Positions 36,589 through 47,618 of a stretch of DNA of 64,000 nucleotides are shown here, piece by piece (within the stretch, counting starts at the first letter, position 1; every line of letters starts with the position of its first letter). The notes below the pieces were generated by a model. It saw only the letters and a program-made list of their open reading frames with translations, did no database searches and was not told the origin of the DNA. The position numbers and the translations under genes were made by a program. The DNA comes from an uncultured Bacteroidota bacterium (GTDB lineage: Bacteria > Bacteroidota > Bacteroidia > Bacteroidales > F082), in assembly GCA_903891085.1 (NCBI GenBank), contig CAITDJ010000094.1, positions 55,474-119,473 of the forward strand. The letters are read 5' to 3'.

Positions 36589-39500
36589 ATGGATTACAAT
36601 TTTAACGAGATCGAGAAAAAGTGGCAGGATTACTGGCGTGAAAACAAAATATACAAGGTAAATATCGATAAATCGAAACCTAAATTTTTTGTCCTGGATA
36701 TGTTTCCCTATCCTTCCGGTGCAGGTTTGCATGTTGGTCACCCACTCGGGTACATCGCATCTGATATTTATTCACGTTACAAAAGGCTGAAAGGTTTCAA
36801 TGTGCTTCACCCGATGGGCTATGATGCGTATGGACTACCTGCCGAACAGTATGCCATTCAAACAGGGACCCACCCTGCCATCACAACCGAAAAAAATATT
36901 GCCCGTTATCGCGAACAACTCGATAAAATAGGCTTTTCCTATGATTGGAGCAGAGAAGTCCGCACCAGCGATCCAAAGTATTACAAATGGACACAATGGA
37001 CTTTCATCCAGCTATTTAATTCGTGGTATAACAAGAAAACAAACAAAGCCGAAAGTATCGCCACGCTAGTAAGGATATTTGAAAACCACGGAAATTCCCA
37101 AACAGAAGCTGCTAATAGCGAAACGCCGGTCTTCACTGCTGCGGCCTGGAAGACGAAAAATGAAAAAGAACAACAGGAAATTCTGATGCATTATCGACTG
37201 GCATACCTTGCCGATACAATGGTAAATTGGTGCCCTGACCTGGGAACGGTATTGGCGAACGACGAAGTGAGCGAAGGAGTTTCGGTCAGAGGCGGTCATC
37301 CAGTCGAACGCAAATTAATGAAGCAGTGGTTGTTACGAATTACTGCCTATGCTGATCGCTTGCTTTCGGGATTGGATACCATTGAATGGCCCGAATCGTT
37401 GAAAGACATCCAACGTAATTGGATCGGGAAGTCAATCGGAGGATCCATGCAATTTGATTTGACTGGAAATGATGAAAAAATAGAAGTATTTACAACACGT
37501 CCGGATACCATTTTTGGAGCAACCTTTATGGTATTGGCACCCGAGCATGAATTGGTGCAGCACATTACTACTCCTGAACAAAAACAAGAGGTTGAAGCCT
37601 ATGTGGTAAAGACAAAAAACCGTTCGGAACGTGAACGTATGTCAGAAGTGAAAAAGGTAAGCGGCGCATTTACCGGCGCTTATGCTGTCAATCCATTCAC
37701 CGGCAAAGAAATTCCGGTTTGGATAGCCGACTATGTTCTGATGGGCTACGGAACCGGGGCTATCATGGCCGTACCGGCACACGACAGCCGCGATTTTGCC
37801 TTTGCACGTTATTTTGAATTGCCAATCATTCAGGTAATTAACCAGATCGGACATAAACCTTCTGAACCATCACAATGGGAGGAATCGTATGAATCAAAAG
37901 ATGGCATACTGATTAATTCAGGCAAATTCAATGGCCTTGAAGTGAAACAAGGCATATTGGCTGTAGTTGGTGAGTGTGAACGAAGAAATATCGGTTACGG
38001 AAAAACCAATTTCAGGTTACGTGATGCAATTTTCAGCCGTCAGCGTTATTGGGGCGAGCCATTTCCAATCTATTACAAAGAGGGTATGCCTTATGCCATG
38101 GATGAAAAGTCACTGCCACTAGAGTTACCAACGGTTGACGCTTATCTTCCAACCGAAAGTGGCGAACCACCATTGGCACGCGCTAAAGACTGGCACACCG
38201 CTGAAGGTTACCCCATCGAAACGAATACCATGCCGGGTTTCGCGGGCTCAAGTGGCTATTATCTGCGCTATATGGATCCGCAAAACACCAGTGAATATTT
38301 CTCGAAAGAGGCAGTCGGGTACTGGGAAAATGTGGATTTATACATGGGAGGTGCCGAACATGCCACCGGCCATCTGATTTATGCCCGTTTCTGGAATATG
38401 TTTCTGTTCGATATCGGCCTTGCTGTGAAACAGGAACCTTTTAAGAAGTTGATAAATCAGGGAATGATTCAGGGAAGATCGAGCATGGTTTATCGTGTCA
38501 ATCTTGAGAAAATGGCTGAATATATGCTTTGGGAACAACTCAAAGACAAACAGTTAGGCGTAAGTTTCGTGCAGGATTTTCGCGATGGCAGGCGTAAATT
38601 TGATTTCTTCAGCGAAGAGGCAAAACTAATTATCGAAGTTAAACGCATGGGGGCGCTCGAAAAGCTTGCCGATTATTATATCGAATACAGTATTGAAAAA
38701 GGATACACGCTTTTGTTGATTCCCATACGCGAATTCGTTGATGACTTTATTGGAATTATCAATAAAATCAAAACCGCCATCAACGGTAGTGAGGTTCCGG
38801 TTTTTGAGGAAAAAGCAGCTTTAAAAGCAGGAAATGTTTTTGTTTCGAAAAACATCCGTGGACGTGAATACTATTCAGATCCAATTCATACAGATATTAG
38901 TTTAGTTCATAACGATATACTGGATACAGAAGGATTCAAACAATGGCAACCACATCTTTCTGATTCCATTTTCATTCTTGAAGAGGGAAAATATGTATGC
39001 GGCTGGGAAGTTGAAAAAATGTCAAAATCGAAGTATAATGTGCAAAATCCTGACGAACTTATCGAAAAGTATGGTGCCGATACACTTCGTTTATATGAGA
39101 TGTTCCTTGGGCCATTAGAGCAATCGAAACCTTGGGACACACAAGGTATTGAAGGAGTTTTCCGTTTCATACGCAAATTGTGGCGACTATATCACAACGA
39201 ATCGAATGAGTTATCGATATCTGAAGAGAAAGCCTCAAAAAATGAGTTGAAAGCACTTCATAAAACCATAAAGAAAATTGAGGAAGATACCGAACGTTTC
39301 TCTTTTAACACAGCCGTTTCGGCATTCATGATCGGTTTAAATGAACTAGCAGATCTTAGATGCAACAAACGCGAAATTCTTGAGCCACTCACCATCCTGA
39401 TTTCGTCGTACGCACCTCATATTGCTGAGGAATTATGGATGTTATTAGGTTACAATGAGTCGGTTGTGTTGCAGCAATTTCCTGTATTTAATGATAGTTA

Positions 39501-39699
39501 CCTGATTGAAGATATTTTTTCCTATCCTGTCTCGTTTAACGGTAAGACAAGGTTTAAGATTGATCTTCCGTTTGAAATGGATGCAAAAAGCGTTGAGGAA
39601 GCCGTGCTGAACTCCGAAGAAACACAGAAATGGATCGAAGGCAAAAGCGTCAGAAAAATAATTGTAGTGCCACAACGCATTGTAAATGTGGTGATTTAA
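36589..39699 (+). CDS. leuS: leucine--tRNA ligase with an inserted nuclease-like domain
   Basis: The 1036-residue protein has all LeuRS elements: [16 protein letters not shown] (HIGH motif), the CP1 editing domain with [20 protein letters not shown] and [36 protein letters not shown], and KMSKSKYN. The anticodon-binding domain follows. It is about 100 residues longer than usual Bacteroidota LeuRS because residues 638-749 form an extra domain carrying D672, E683 and K685 in a D-x10-E-x-K pattern like PD-(D/E)XK proteins. The frame is intact across the insertion. It is the only LeuRS gene in the window. Confidence 0.96.
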   Translation: MDYNFNEIEKKWQDYWRENKIYKVNIDKSKPKFFVLDMFPYPSGAGLHVGHPLGYIASDIYSRYKRLKGFNVLHPMGYDAYGLPAEQYAIQTGTHPAITTEKNIARYREQLDKIGFSYDWSREVRTSDPKYYKWTQWTFIQLFNSWYNKKTNKAESIATLVRIFENHGNSQTEAANSETPVFTAAAWKTKNEKEQQEILMHYRLAYLADTMVNWCPDLGTVLANDEVSEGVSVRGGHPVERKLMKQWLLRITAYADRLLSGLDTIEWPESLKDIQRNWIGKSIGGSMQFDLTGNDEKIEVFTTRPDTIFGATFMVLAPEHELVQHITTPEQKQEVEAYVVKTKNRSERERMSEVKKVSGAFTGAYAVNPFTGKEIPVWIADYVLMGYGTGAIMAVPAHDSRDFAFARYFELPIIQVINQIGHKPSEPSQWEESYESKDGILINSGKFNGLEVKQGILAVVGECERRNIGYGKTNFRLRDAIFSRQRYWGEPFPIYYKEGMPYAMDEKSLPLELPTVDAYLPTESGEPPLARAKDWHTAEGYPIETNTMPGFAGSSGYYLRYMDPQNTSEYFSKEAVGYWENVDLYMGGAEHATGHLIYARFWNMFLFDIGLAVKQEPFKKLINQGMIQGRSSMVYRVNLEKMAEYMLWEQLKDKQLGVSFVQDFRDGRRKFDFFSEEAKLIIEVKRMGALEKLADYYIEYSIEKGYTLLLIPIREFVDDFIGIINKIKTAINGSEVPVFEEKAALKAGNVFVSKNIRGREYYSDPIHTDISLVHNDILDTEGFKQWQPHLSDSIFILEEGKYVCGWEVEKMSKSKYNVQNPDELIEKYGADTLRLYEMFLGPLEQSKPWDTQGIEGVFRFIRKLWRLYHNESNELSISEEKASKNELKALHKTIKKIEEDTERFSFNTAVSAFMIGLNELADLRCNKREILEPLTILISSYAPHIAEELWMLLGYNESVVLQQFPVFNDSYLIEDIFSYPVSFNGKTRFKIDLPFEMDAKSVEEAVLNSEETQKWIEGKSVRKIIVVPQRIVNVVI
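38500..38835 (+). other. inserted PD-(D/E)XK-like domain inside leuS
   Basis: This 336-bp segment encodes residues 638-749 of LeuRS, between GRSSMVYRV and VFVSKN. In ordinary Bacteroidota LeuRS, from memory, these two flanks are almost contiguous. The insert has the succession helix, [12 protein letters not shown] strand, [10 protein letters not shown] strand, helix [14 protein letters not shown], and TLLLIPI strand, matching the core order of the restriction-endonuclease-like fold as in DUF559 or GxxExxY proteins. Confidence 0.65.
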
Positions 39700-39731
39700 T
39701 GATGGTTTTGTCCTCTTAACATGTTTTTTAA

Positions 39732-40541
39732 ATGAATTTGATGAAAAGTTTGCGAAAATATAGTTTTATTTTATGGTTAGTATTTCTTTCGGGAATAGGT
39801 CAGGGGCAGTCGTTGCGCAAACGCATCAACGAGGCATTCGGCGACAAGGAATTTACCCGCTTTTCGGTGTATTATAACTCGATTATCACTGGCAATGTAA
39901 CTGCCGGAGAAGCGACCATTGAAGTCAAATCGCCGAAACAAAAAGTTTTTGACCGTGAAGTTTGGCAAATTGTTGGAGAAGGAAAAAGTAAAGGGGCCTT
40001 TAATTTGTTTTATAAGGTTCGCGACCGTTTTGAGTCATTTGTTGACAAAGAGGCTTTGATTCCCTACGTTTTTGTCAGACGCACCAAAGAAGGAAGCTAC
40101 GAAAAAGATGATGATGTGGTTTTTTACCATGAGGATGGCTTTGCCGTAAGCCGCAAAGAAAAAACTCCTTTTCCGCCTTATGTTCAGGATTTTGTTTCTG
40201 CTTTGTTTTTTATGCGAACACTTAGTCTTCAGGAATTTGACGCCGACAGCAACTATTTCATTAATTTTTTGCTCGATGACTCAGTATATGTGAGCAAGGT
40301 TAAATATGAAGGAACAGAAATTATTAAAACAGATTTGGGTATATTCCGTTGCTTAAAAATCGCGCCCATGATGGCGACCGGAGAAGTGTTTTCCGATGCC
40401 TATCCGGTGATGGTATGGGTTACCGACGACAAAAATCATCTTCCCATTCTGGCCGAAGCAAAGGTCATTATTGGAAGTGTGAAGATGGAACTCATTGAAT
40501 TCAAAAATCTTAGAAATCCAATCGAAGCAAAAATTGATTAA
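39732..40541 (+). CDS. DUF3108 family secreted protein
   Basis: The 269-residue protein has a signal peptide ending GIGQGQ and the DUF3108 pattern: TRFSVYYNSIITGNVTAGEATI, then VDKEALIPYVFVRRTKEGSY, QDFVSALFFMRTLSL and a closing PVMVWVTDDKNHLPILAEAKV. DUF3108 proteins resemble LolA/LolB-like half barrels that may handle lipids, but the function is not known. It is just upstream of the macroglobulin gene. A second ATG at 39741 is an alternative start. Confidence 0.88.
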   Translation: MNLMKSLRKYSFILWLVFLSGIGQGQSLRKRINEAFGDKEFTRFSVYYNSIITGNVTAGEATIEVKSPKQKVFDREVWQIVGEGKSKGAFNLFYKVRDRFESFVDKEALIPYVFVRRTKEGSYEKDDDVVFYHEDGFAVSRKEKTPFPPYVQDFVSALFFMRTLSLQEFDADSNYFINFLLDDSVYVSKVKYEGTEIIKTDLGIFRCLKIAPMMATGEVFSDAYPVMVWVTDDKNHLPILAEAKVIIGSVKMELIEFKNLRNPIEAKID

Positions 40542-40620
40542 AAATATGTGTCATTTGTGGCGCAATATTTGTCTTTAATTGATTATTTTAATCTTACATT
40601 TTTACCAAATGCTATTCAAT

Positions 40621-43600
40621 ATGAAATCTGCCCTTGTCCGCATCTTTCTTGTTACCCTGATCGTTTTTGTTACCACGAATAGTTTTGCTTCAGGTGAAAC
40701 CAAATCGTTCGACCAACTCTGGAAAGAAATTGAATCGTCTGTCGATAAAAGCCTTCCTAAATCGGCCATGGAAGTCCTTGAAATGGTGCATCAGAAAGCA
40801 GTGGCCGAGAAAAACGATGCACAATTGCTCAAGTCAATCATTTACCGTTTCAAACTATTGGAAATGTTTGAAGAGGACTATCTGCAGGTTTCCATTGAAT
40901 ATGCAAAATCACAGCTCGTACTGCTCGAAAGCCCTTCAAAACAATGGCTTCATTCAATACTGGCTGAATTGTATGTGTTTTATTATCAGCAACATCGCTA
41001 TGAATGGTTAAACAGGACGCAGCTTGCAAACAACGAGTCGGATGATTTGAATGAATGGGATTTGGGCAAACTACAAACTGTCATCCAATCGCATTATGAA
41101 CAATCGGTTGAGGATATTGCTTCCCTTAAAATACATCATCTTTCAGCCTATAAAATCATACTTGAAAACACAGATAATGAATCAATTACGATTCAACCAA
41201 CTATTTTTGATTTTTTGGTTCAACGGTTGATTGCCTATTATCTTTCGTCAGATGCCGGTATTTTAAAAGCTGTTGCTGGCATAACACTTTCCGAACCAAA
41301 GGCCTGGTCCGACGGTTCAGTTTTCGTCAAACTGAAAATCGACAATTCAGAAAATCCTCAGATAAAAGCGCTTCAATGGATGCAGCAATTGGTGCGGTTT
41401 CACATCAATGATAAAATGCAGGATGCTTATTTTCACTGCGATTTGCAGCGTCTTGAACTTGTCAGAAATCTTTCACAAAAGCAATATGATGCTGACTTAA
41501 AATATCTCAATGCCTTGGAATCGCTGCAACAAACGCATAATAAGCAAGCAATTTCAACAGAAGCAGCTGCCTTACGCGCCCGTTTTTTGCTTGATCAGAA
41601 TTATAACAGCGAGAACAATCAGGATTCAGCATTCAGATGGAATGCGAGCAAAGCACTGGCCATTTGCGAGGATGCCATTACCAGATTTCCGGAAAGCCGG
41701 GGCACAAAATCCTGTCTTGCTCTGAAACAACAAATTTTAGAGAAAACATTGCGTCTATCTATTCAAAACGTAGAATTACCCAATAAACCTATTGCCCTGC
41801 TTCTTGGATATCAGAATATTACAAATGTTTCGTTTAGGGTGATCAAAACCACCCAACCTGAATTGGAATCGATTCTCGACGAAAACAATCGGGATAAAAG
41901 AAACGAAAAGCTCCTGAAACTAAAACCAATGCATAGCTGGCAAGTCGAAATTCCTTTCGAAGCCGATTATCATTACCATTCTGCCATTTTGAACAATCCA
42001 TCACTTGAAACTGGTTTATATGTTTTATTGGCCTCAGCAGACAGCGTTTTCAAATCCGGAGGATTGATTTCATATACGAATTTTCAGGTGAGCCAATTGA
42101 GTTTCATTTACAATAAAAGAGAAAACACCAACACTATTTTTGTGCTTGACCGCGAAACTGGAAAACCAGTAAAAAATGCGCAGGTCACCATTAAGTCGAG
42201 AAATTACGACTATGCAAGCCGGAAATATAAAGTCGAAGTCATAGATAAAATTGCCACCGCTAAGGATGGAAAAGTTGAAATAAAAAAAGGTGAAACCAAT
42301 GATAGCCGGGCATTTTATATCGAAATCGAAACCCCGAAGGACAATCTTTTTAGCGACAATTATTTTGACAATTACTATCACAAACCAGAGCGGAATAAAC
42401 GAACAGAAACATTTCTGTTTACCGACCGGGCCATTTACCGACCGGGCCAAACGGTTTTTTTCAAAGGAATAGTGCTTGATTGGGAAGGAAATGAAAGCTC
42501 CATCAAAGTAAAACATATTGAAAAAATCACCTTTTACGATGCCAACAATCAGGAAATCAGTAATATTAAACGGACAACAAATGATTTCGGTTCTTTCGAA
42601 GGGAGTTTTACGATTCCAACCGGAATCCTCAATGGAAGCATGCGCCTGACAACCGATAACGGATCAATTGGTATTCTTGTTGAGGATTATAAACGTCCGA
42701 CTTTTGAAGTAACCATCGAATCGCCTGACGCTCAATTTGCATTGAATGAAATGGTTACCCTAAAAGGCAAGGCCATGGCGTACGCAGGATTTGGATTGGA
42801 TAGCGTGGCTTTTACCTATAAAGTGGAACGTGAACAGCAGTTCCCATACTGGCGCTACGGCTGGGGTTGGCCGCCTGTTGGAAACGAAAAAACCATCATT
42901 GCCAATGGTAGTTCTTTTACAAAAAATGACGGCAGTTTTGAGGTGGAATTTAAACTAATTCCCGATGAAAGTTCCAACATCCGATTCGATCCTGTATTTG
43001 TTTACACAATTACTGTGGATGTTACCGACCGGAATGGCGAAACACGCACAGGAAGCAATACCGTGTATGCATCCTCCAACGCATTAATAATCAGCACAAA
43101 TATTGAGAATGAAATCAATATTTCAGCATTTGAAAAATACAAAGTGCAGGCGGCAAACCTTCAGGGGAAAGGTGTGACAGCAACCATCAGTCAGTCGGTA
43201 TTTGTTTTGACTTCCAATAACGAAATTGAACGCCCCCAGTTGTTGCAACAACCCGATCGTCAGTTATTGACTGATAAAGCGTTGAAGTCATATTTTCCAC
43301 AGGATAATTTTTACAAACAAACTGATCCCGAAAAACGACCAAAAAAACTCGTTTTCACCCGTGAAATAGTGGTCGATAGTGCAGCAAATTTATTCCCGCC
43401 AGAAGCTCGACAATGGGAACAAGGGTCATATTATGTGGCCTTATCTGCCAAAGACAAGTACGGCAAAGATGTGCGACTGATCAAAGAGTTTTTTTTGTTT
43501 GATGAAAAATCGAAGGAAGTTCCGGGTAATTCTCTCGCCTGGTCAACTGTTTCGAAAAACACCGCTGAACCGGGTGACACCATCGAATTTCAGTTTGGAT

Positions 43601-46600
43601 CTGCAGCAAAAAACAACCGGGTGCTGGTAGAACTGAGCGTTGGGACAAGAATAGTTAAAAGTGAATGGCTATCGTTGAGTAATGAAAAAATAGATATACC
43701 CTATGTTGTTAAAGAAGAAGACCGCGGAAAGTTGCATTACGAATTCACCCATATCCGGTTCAACCGTTTAATGAACAGTGTGTTGGATGTGAATATACCT
43801 TACACCAACAAAATGCTTGACATCCAACTCGAAACAAAACGCGACCGGCTGACACCCGGTATGAAAGATACCTGGACCGTGACTGTGAAAGGCAAAAACA
43901 AAGAAAGCATCCAGTCTGAATTGATGGCCGCCATGTACGATGCCTCACTCGATGCATTTGTTCCGCATAACTGGTATTTTTCGCTGCTTCCTTACACTCC
44001 TTTTTTATCACCATGGGCCGCTGACCGGGGGTTTTCGACCGGAAACTCATTTGAACTATTTGATAGAAACTCCATTGATTATTACCCGCAACCTATACTG
44101 AATCCGTCACTTAATTGGTTTGGTCTGTCATCTTTTGGCTATTTCCGGGGAGGCCGGCTCATGGCAGCAGAATCAAAATCGATGGTTGCAAAAAGCCAGC
44201 CGGATGCAAATGACGGGGAAATGATGATTGACCAGGCCAAATCAGAAGATATAACGCTGTTGCCCGAAGCCACACCGATTGGCGAAAAACCGGCTGAAAC
44301 ACAACAATCAGCCCGCACCAATTTCAATGAAACTGCCTTCTTTTATCCTCAGTTGAAAACGGACAAAGACGGGCAGGCAACATTCAGTTTTCAACTGCCC
44401 GATGCACTTACCAAATGGAAATTACTACTGCTGGCACACAGCAAAGACCTGAAAACCGGCACAGCAGAATATTCATTCACTGCCTCCAAGGACCTGATGA
44501 TCATACCCAATTTACCACGTTTTTATCGTGAAGGTGATACAGCTTTTGTGCAGGCGAAAATTGTAAATACCGGCAATACACCGATCAACGGGACAGCCTT
44601 ACTGGAAATTTCCGATGCATTTACCGGACAATTTCTTTCCGCATACCTGGCCGATAATCAGACACAGATTTTCGAAGCCATTGAACCCGGAAAGAGTAAA
44701 AACATCCGTTGGAAAATCATCATTGGAAAATTAGGCAGCCTAATCACAATGAAATTTTCGGCTACTGCCGGCACTTTCACCGACAGCGAGCAGCACCAGA
44801 TACCTGTTTTACCACAAAAAACCCTGATTACCGAAAGCCTTGTATTGAATACCCCAGCTAATACGCAACGATCCTTCAGTTTCAAACCACTGAACAAAAA
44901 AGACGTAAGCCGGATCGAGAGACTTGAAATTCAACTGTGTTCCAACCCGAGCTGGTATGCCATTCAGGCATTGCCTTACCTTGTTGACGATGATTTCGAC
45001 AACGCAGAAAGTGTTTTCAACCGTTTTTATGCCAATGCACTGGCTTCCATTATCGCACAAAACATTCCGGGAGCCATGAATGTGATTGACCAATGGAAAA
45101 CACTCGATCCCGGCGAATTGCTTTCCAACCTTGAGAAAAACCAGCATCTGAAATCGGTGCTTTTGCAGGAAACACCCTGGGTGATGGAGGCCATCGATGA
45201 AAAAGACCAGAAAAGCCGCATTGCCTTACTTTTCGACCTCAACCGGATGCAATACGAGAAATCGGCTTCGATGAAGAAACTCAAACAATTGCAGACTGCC
45301 AATGGTGCCTGGACATGGTTTCCGGGGATGCCCGAGAGTGAATATATCACCAACCGCATTGTGGCCGGACTGGGAAAACTGAATAAATTGCAGACAGGAT
45401 TTGCCAATGAAAATGAAATAGACAATATGGTTTCTCCGGCAATCGACTATCTTGACCAAAAACTCGTCCGCGACTACGAAAAGATCATTTCGGAAAAACG
45501 AACGACCGATTACACGCTTCAGACCGATCACCTCAACTACCTTTATGCACGCAGTTTCTTCCCCGATCAGTCGCTGAATGAAACCACCAAACCGGCTTTT
45601 GCGTTTGTACTGAAACACCTCGAAACAGATTGGAAAACCTTCGATAAAGGTACACAAGCCATGGCGGCTGTGGCATTGGAGCGATTCGGGAAAAAGGATG
45701 CTGCCAGAGCCATCCTTGCTTCGCTGCGCGAACACGCCATTCATCATGCTGAGTTGGGTATGTTTTGGAAAAACACCCCCTCCTACCGCTGGTACGAAGC
45801 GCCCATTGAATCGCAGGCACTGATCATCAATGCTTTTGAAGAGATCGAAGGAAAATCGGCCGACATTGACCAGATGCGTACCTGGCTGCTCAGTCAGAAA
45901 CAAACCAACCGTTGGAAAACAAACAGCGCTACCGCCGAAGCTATTTATGCTTTGCTGCTTCGCGGAACCGACTGGATCGGCAATGCAACACCTGTTGAAC
46001 TCAGGGTTGGTAAGATTGTCATCGAAAACCAGTCAGCCAGCGAAACATCACCTATGTTTACCCGTGTATGGAAAACTGACGAAATCACACCCGAGATGTC
46101 AGGGATAGAAATAAACAATCCCAACAAATCCATGTCTTGGGGCGGCGCATTCCGCCAGTATTTTATGGATATCGATAAGGTTACTGCAAGCAAAACGCCA
46201 CTTCAGCTTACCAAAGTGCTGTATGTTGAACGGATAGGGAAAAATGGAAAAGAACTGGTTTCCATCAGCGATCAACCGATCAGTATCGGCGACAAAGTGA
46301 TTGTGAGAATTGTGCTCACCGTGGACCGTGATATGGAGTTTGTGCACATGAAAGACCAGCGGGCAGCCTCGTTTGAACCGATAAATGTGATTTCGGGTTA
46401 CGAATACAGGGGCGGACTTGGCTATTACCAAACCACCAAAGACGCTTCGACCGATTTCTTTTTCGATTACCTGCGCAAAGGAAAATATGTGTTTGAATAT
46501 ACACTGATCGCCTCACAGGCCGGTGAATTTTCAAACGGCCGTGCCCTGATTGAGTGCTACTATGCGCCCGAGTTTTCGAGCCACAGCGGTGGGTTGAGGG

Positions 46601-46617
46601 TGAAGATAGTGAACTAA
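40621..46617 (+). CDS. alpha-2-macroglobulin family protein, thioester motif lost
   Basis: This 1998-residue protein has a signal peptide ending NSFAS, an N-terminal helical region, tandem macroglobulin domains (TFLFTDRAIYRPGQTVFFKG is the typical MG2 start; GILVEDYKRPTFEV follows), a proline/serine-rich bait-like linker around residues 1180-1235, NFNETAFFYPQLKTDKDGQA and a terpenoid-cyclase-like helical thioester domain. At the thioester position this protein has NAES (residues 1461-1464) instead of the C-x-E-Q seen in family members with a thioester, so covalent trapping is not possible. I chose the ATG at 40621 because the signal peptide starts there. Such proteins are thought to protect the cell from proteases. 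Confidence 0.9.
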   Translation: MKSALVRIFLVTLIVFVTTNSFASGETKSFDQLWKEIESSVDKSLPKSAMEVLEMVHQKAVAEKNDAQLLKSIIYRFKLLEMFEEDYLQVSIEYAKSQLVLLESPSKQWLHSILAELYVFYYQQHRYEWLNRTQLANNESDDLNEWDLGKLQTVIQSHYEQSVEDIASLKIHHLSAYKIILENTDNESITIQPTIFDFLVQRLIAYYLSSDAGILKAVAGITLSEPKAWSDGSVFVKLKIDNSENPQIKALQWMQQLVRFHINDKMQDAYFHCDLQRLELVRNLSQKQYDADLKYLNALESLQQTHNKQAISTEAAALRARFLLDQNYNSENNQDSAFRWNASKALAICEDAITRFPESRGTKSCLALKQQILEKTLRLSIQNVELPNKPIALLLGYQNITNVSFRVIKTTQPELESILDENNRDKRNEKLLKLKPMHSWQVEIPFEADYHYHSAILNNPSLETGLYVLLASADSVFKSGGLISYTNFQVSQLSFIYNKRENTNTIFVLDRETGKPVKNAQVTIKSRNYDYASRKYKVEVIDKIATAKDGKVEIKKGETNDSRAFYIEIETPKDNLFSDNYFDNYYHKPERNKRTETFLFTDRAIYRPGQTVFFKGIVLDWEGNESSIKVKHIEKITFYDANNQEISNIKRTTNDFGSFEGSFTIPTGILNGSMRLTTDNGSIGILVEDYKRPTFEVTIESPDAQFALNEMVTLKGKAMAYAGFGLDSVAFTYKVEREQQFPYWRYGWGWPPVGNEKTIIANGSSFTKNDGSFEVEFKLIPDESSNIRFDPVFVYTITVDVTDRNGETRTGSNTVYASSNALIISTNIENEINISAFEKYKVQAANLQGKGVTATISQSVFVLTSNNEIERPQLLQQPDRQLLTDKALKSYFPQDNFYKQTDPEKRPKKLVFTREIVVDSAANLFPPEARQWEQGSYYVALSAKDKYGKDVRLIKEFFLFDEKSKEVPGNSLAWSTVSKNTAEPGDTIEFQFGSAAKNNRVLVELSVGTRIVKSEWLSLSNEKIDIPYVVKEEDRGKLHYEFTHIRFNRLMNSVLDVNIPYTNKMLDIQLETKRDRLTPGMKDTWTVTVKGKNKESIQSELMAAMYDASLDAFVPHNWYFSLLPYTPFLSPWAADRGFSTGNSFELFDRNSIDYYPQPILNPSLNWFGLSSFGYFRGGRLMAAESKSMVAKSQPDANDGEMMIDQAKSEDITLLPEATPIGEKPAETQQSARTNFNETAFFYPQLKTDKDGQATFSFQLPDALTKWKLLLLAHSKDLKTGTAEYSFTASKDLMIIPNLPRFYREGDTAFVQAKIVNTGNTPINGTALLEISDAFTGQFLSAYLADNQTQIFEAIEPGKSKNIRWKIIIGKLGSLITMKFSATAGTFTDSEQHQIPVLPQKTLITESLVLNTPANTQRSFSFKPLNKKDVSRIERLEIQLCSNPSWYAIQALPYLVDDDFDNAESVFNRFYANALASIIAQNIPGAMNVIDQWKTLDPGELLSNLEKNQHLKSVLLQETPWVMEAIDEKDQKSRIALLFDLNRMQYEKSASMKKLKQLQTANGAWTWFPGMPESEYITNRIVAGLGKLNKLQTGFANENEIDNMVSPAIDYLDQKLVRDYEKIISEKRTTDYTLQTDHLNYLYARSFFPDQSLNETTKPAFAFVLKHLETDWKTFDKGTQAMAAVALERFGKKDAARAILASLREHAIHHAELGMFWKNTPSYRWYEAPIESQALIINAFEEIEGKSADIDQMRTWLLSQKQTNRWKTNSATAEAIYALLLRGTDWIGNATPVELRVGKIVIENQSASETSPMFTRVWKTDEITPEMSGIEINNPNKSMSWGGAFRQYFMDIDKVTASKTPLQLTKVLYVERIGKNGKELVSISDQPISIGDKVIVRIVLTVDRDMEFVHMKDQRAASFEPINVISGYEYRGGLGYYQTTKDASTDFFFDYLRKGKYVFEYTLIASQAGEFSNGRALIECYYAPEFSSHSGGLRVKIVN

Positions 46618-46808
46618 AGTGAGCTAAAGTGTACTTAAGTTGGGGTTAATATCATGGGAAAGTTGATGTTTTTTTGTTAACGCAGATTTACCTCTGGTGA
46701 GATTGCTTTGGCATGTTGCAGTGCCCTGCTAATTACCGCTCCGCTACCGCTAAATACGTTTGAATAATAATGGATACGCAATGCGAATGAAATTTCAGAA
46801 AAGTACTA

Positions 46809-46816
46809 TATCTTTG
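46809..46816 (+). promoter_or_regulatory. candidate -7 element for the DUF2490 gene
   Basis: TATCTTTG matches TAnnTTTG and lies 80 bp upstream of the start codon. The rest of the 46618-46895 gap shows no other feature I can support. Confidence 0.4.
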
Positions 46817-46895
46817 GGGATATATGCCAGTTAGGTGCAAGCATAAAGTACAACACAATGATAATCAAATCATGTAAATTTGAATAGTAGTTAAA

Positions 46896-47618
46896 ATGAA
46901 AAGATTTCACTTAATAATACTAATGCTTTGCTTGTCTATTAGTAACCTAACTGCTCAAAATTTGGACTTAGGAAGTTGGAATATTCTAAATCTAAAATAT
47001 AATTTAAATGACAAATGGAGTGTATTTGGAGAAACACAATTACGTTCTCTTAAATTTTATGACAACTTTCATTATTACGAATACAAAAGCGGAATTAATT
47101 TCAAAGCTCATAAAAATGTAAATTTAACAATAGGTGCAGGCAGTTACCAGACGTATAAAGAAGGAGGTGATTTTGTTTTGCCAAAGAACAATAATGAGTT
47201 CAGAATTTGGCCCCAGGTTGTATTGTTTCAATCAGTTGGTAAACTTAAAATAGAACAACGATACAGAGCAGAGTCCCGATTTACAAGTAATGGCTATCGA
47301 AACAGATTTAGATACAGACTTAGCTTATCTTATCCATTTGGAAAAGAACAAAATGGTTACAAACAATTTCAAATTATTGCAAGTAATGAAATCTTTTTCA
47401 CCGACAAAGAACCTTATTTTGAAAGAAACAGATTATTGCTTGCCTTTAACTATAAACCCTCAAAGGCGACAACTTTGCAAATTGGCTATTTGCATCAATT
47501 TGACTATAAAATTAATGATGAAACAGGTAGAGACTTTTTCCAAATTGGCTATTTCATTGAGTTATTTAGAAAGCAATCGACCAACCCTAATATTGACACA
47601 GGCATAAAAGACTACTAG
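46896..47618 (+). CDS. DUF2490 family outer membrane protein
   Basis: The 240-residue protein has a signal peptide ending SNLTAQ and the DUF2490 pattern: DLGSWNILNLKYNLNDKWSV at the start, then YEYKSGINFKAHKN, EFRIWPQVVLFQ, KIEQRYRAESRF and YRNRFRYRLSLSYPFG. These are alternating strands of a beta barrel, probably in the outer membrane. Its function is unknown. It is flanked by long non-coding DNA on both sides. Confidence 0.87.
   Translation: MKRFHLIILMLCLSISNLTAQNLDLGSWNILNLKYNLNDKWSVFGETQLRSLKFYDNFHYYEYKSGINFKAHKNVNLTIGAGSYQTYKEGGDFVLPKNNNEFRIWPQVVLFQSVGKLKIEQRYRAESRFTSNGYRNRFRYRLSLSYPFGKEQNGYKQFQIIASNEIFFTDKEPYFERNRLLLAFNYKPSKATTLQIGYLHQFDYKINDETGRDFFQIGYFIELFRKQSTNPNIDTGIKDY

Noticed and set aside
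45226..45903. 225-aa open frame on the minus strand inside the macroglobulin gene
   Set aside because: It is antisense to a clearly conserved protein-coding region and has no family features; the long frame follows from the codon use of the sense gene.
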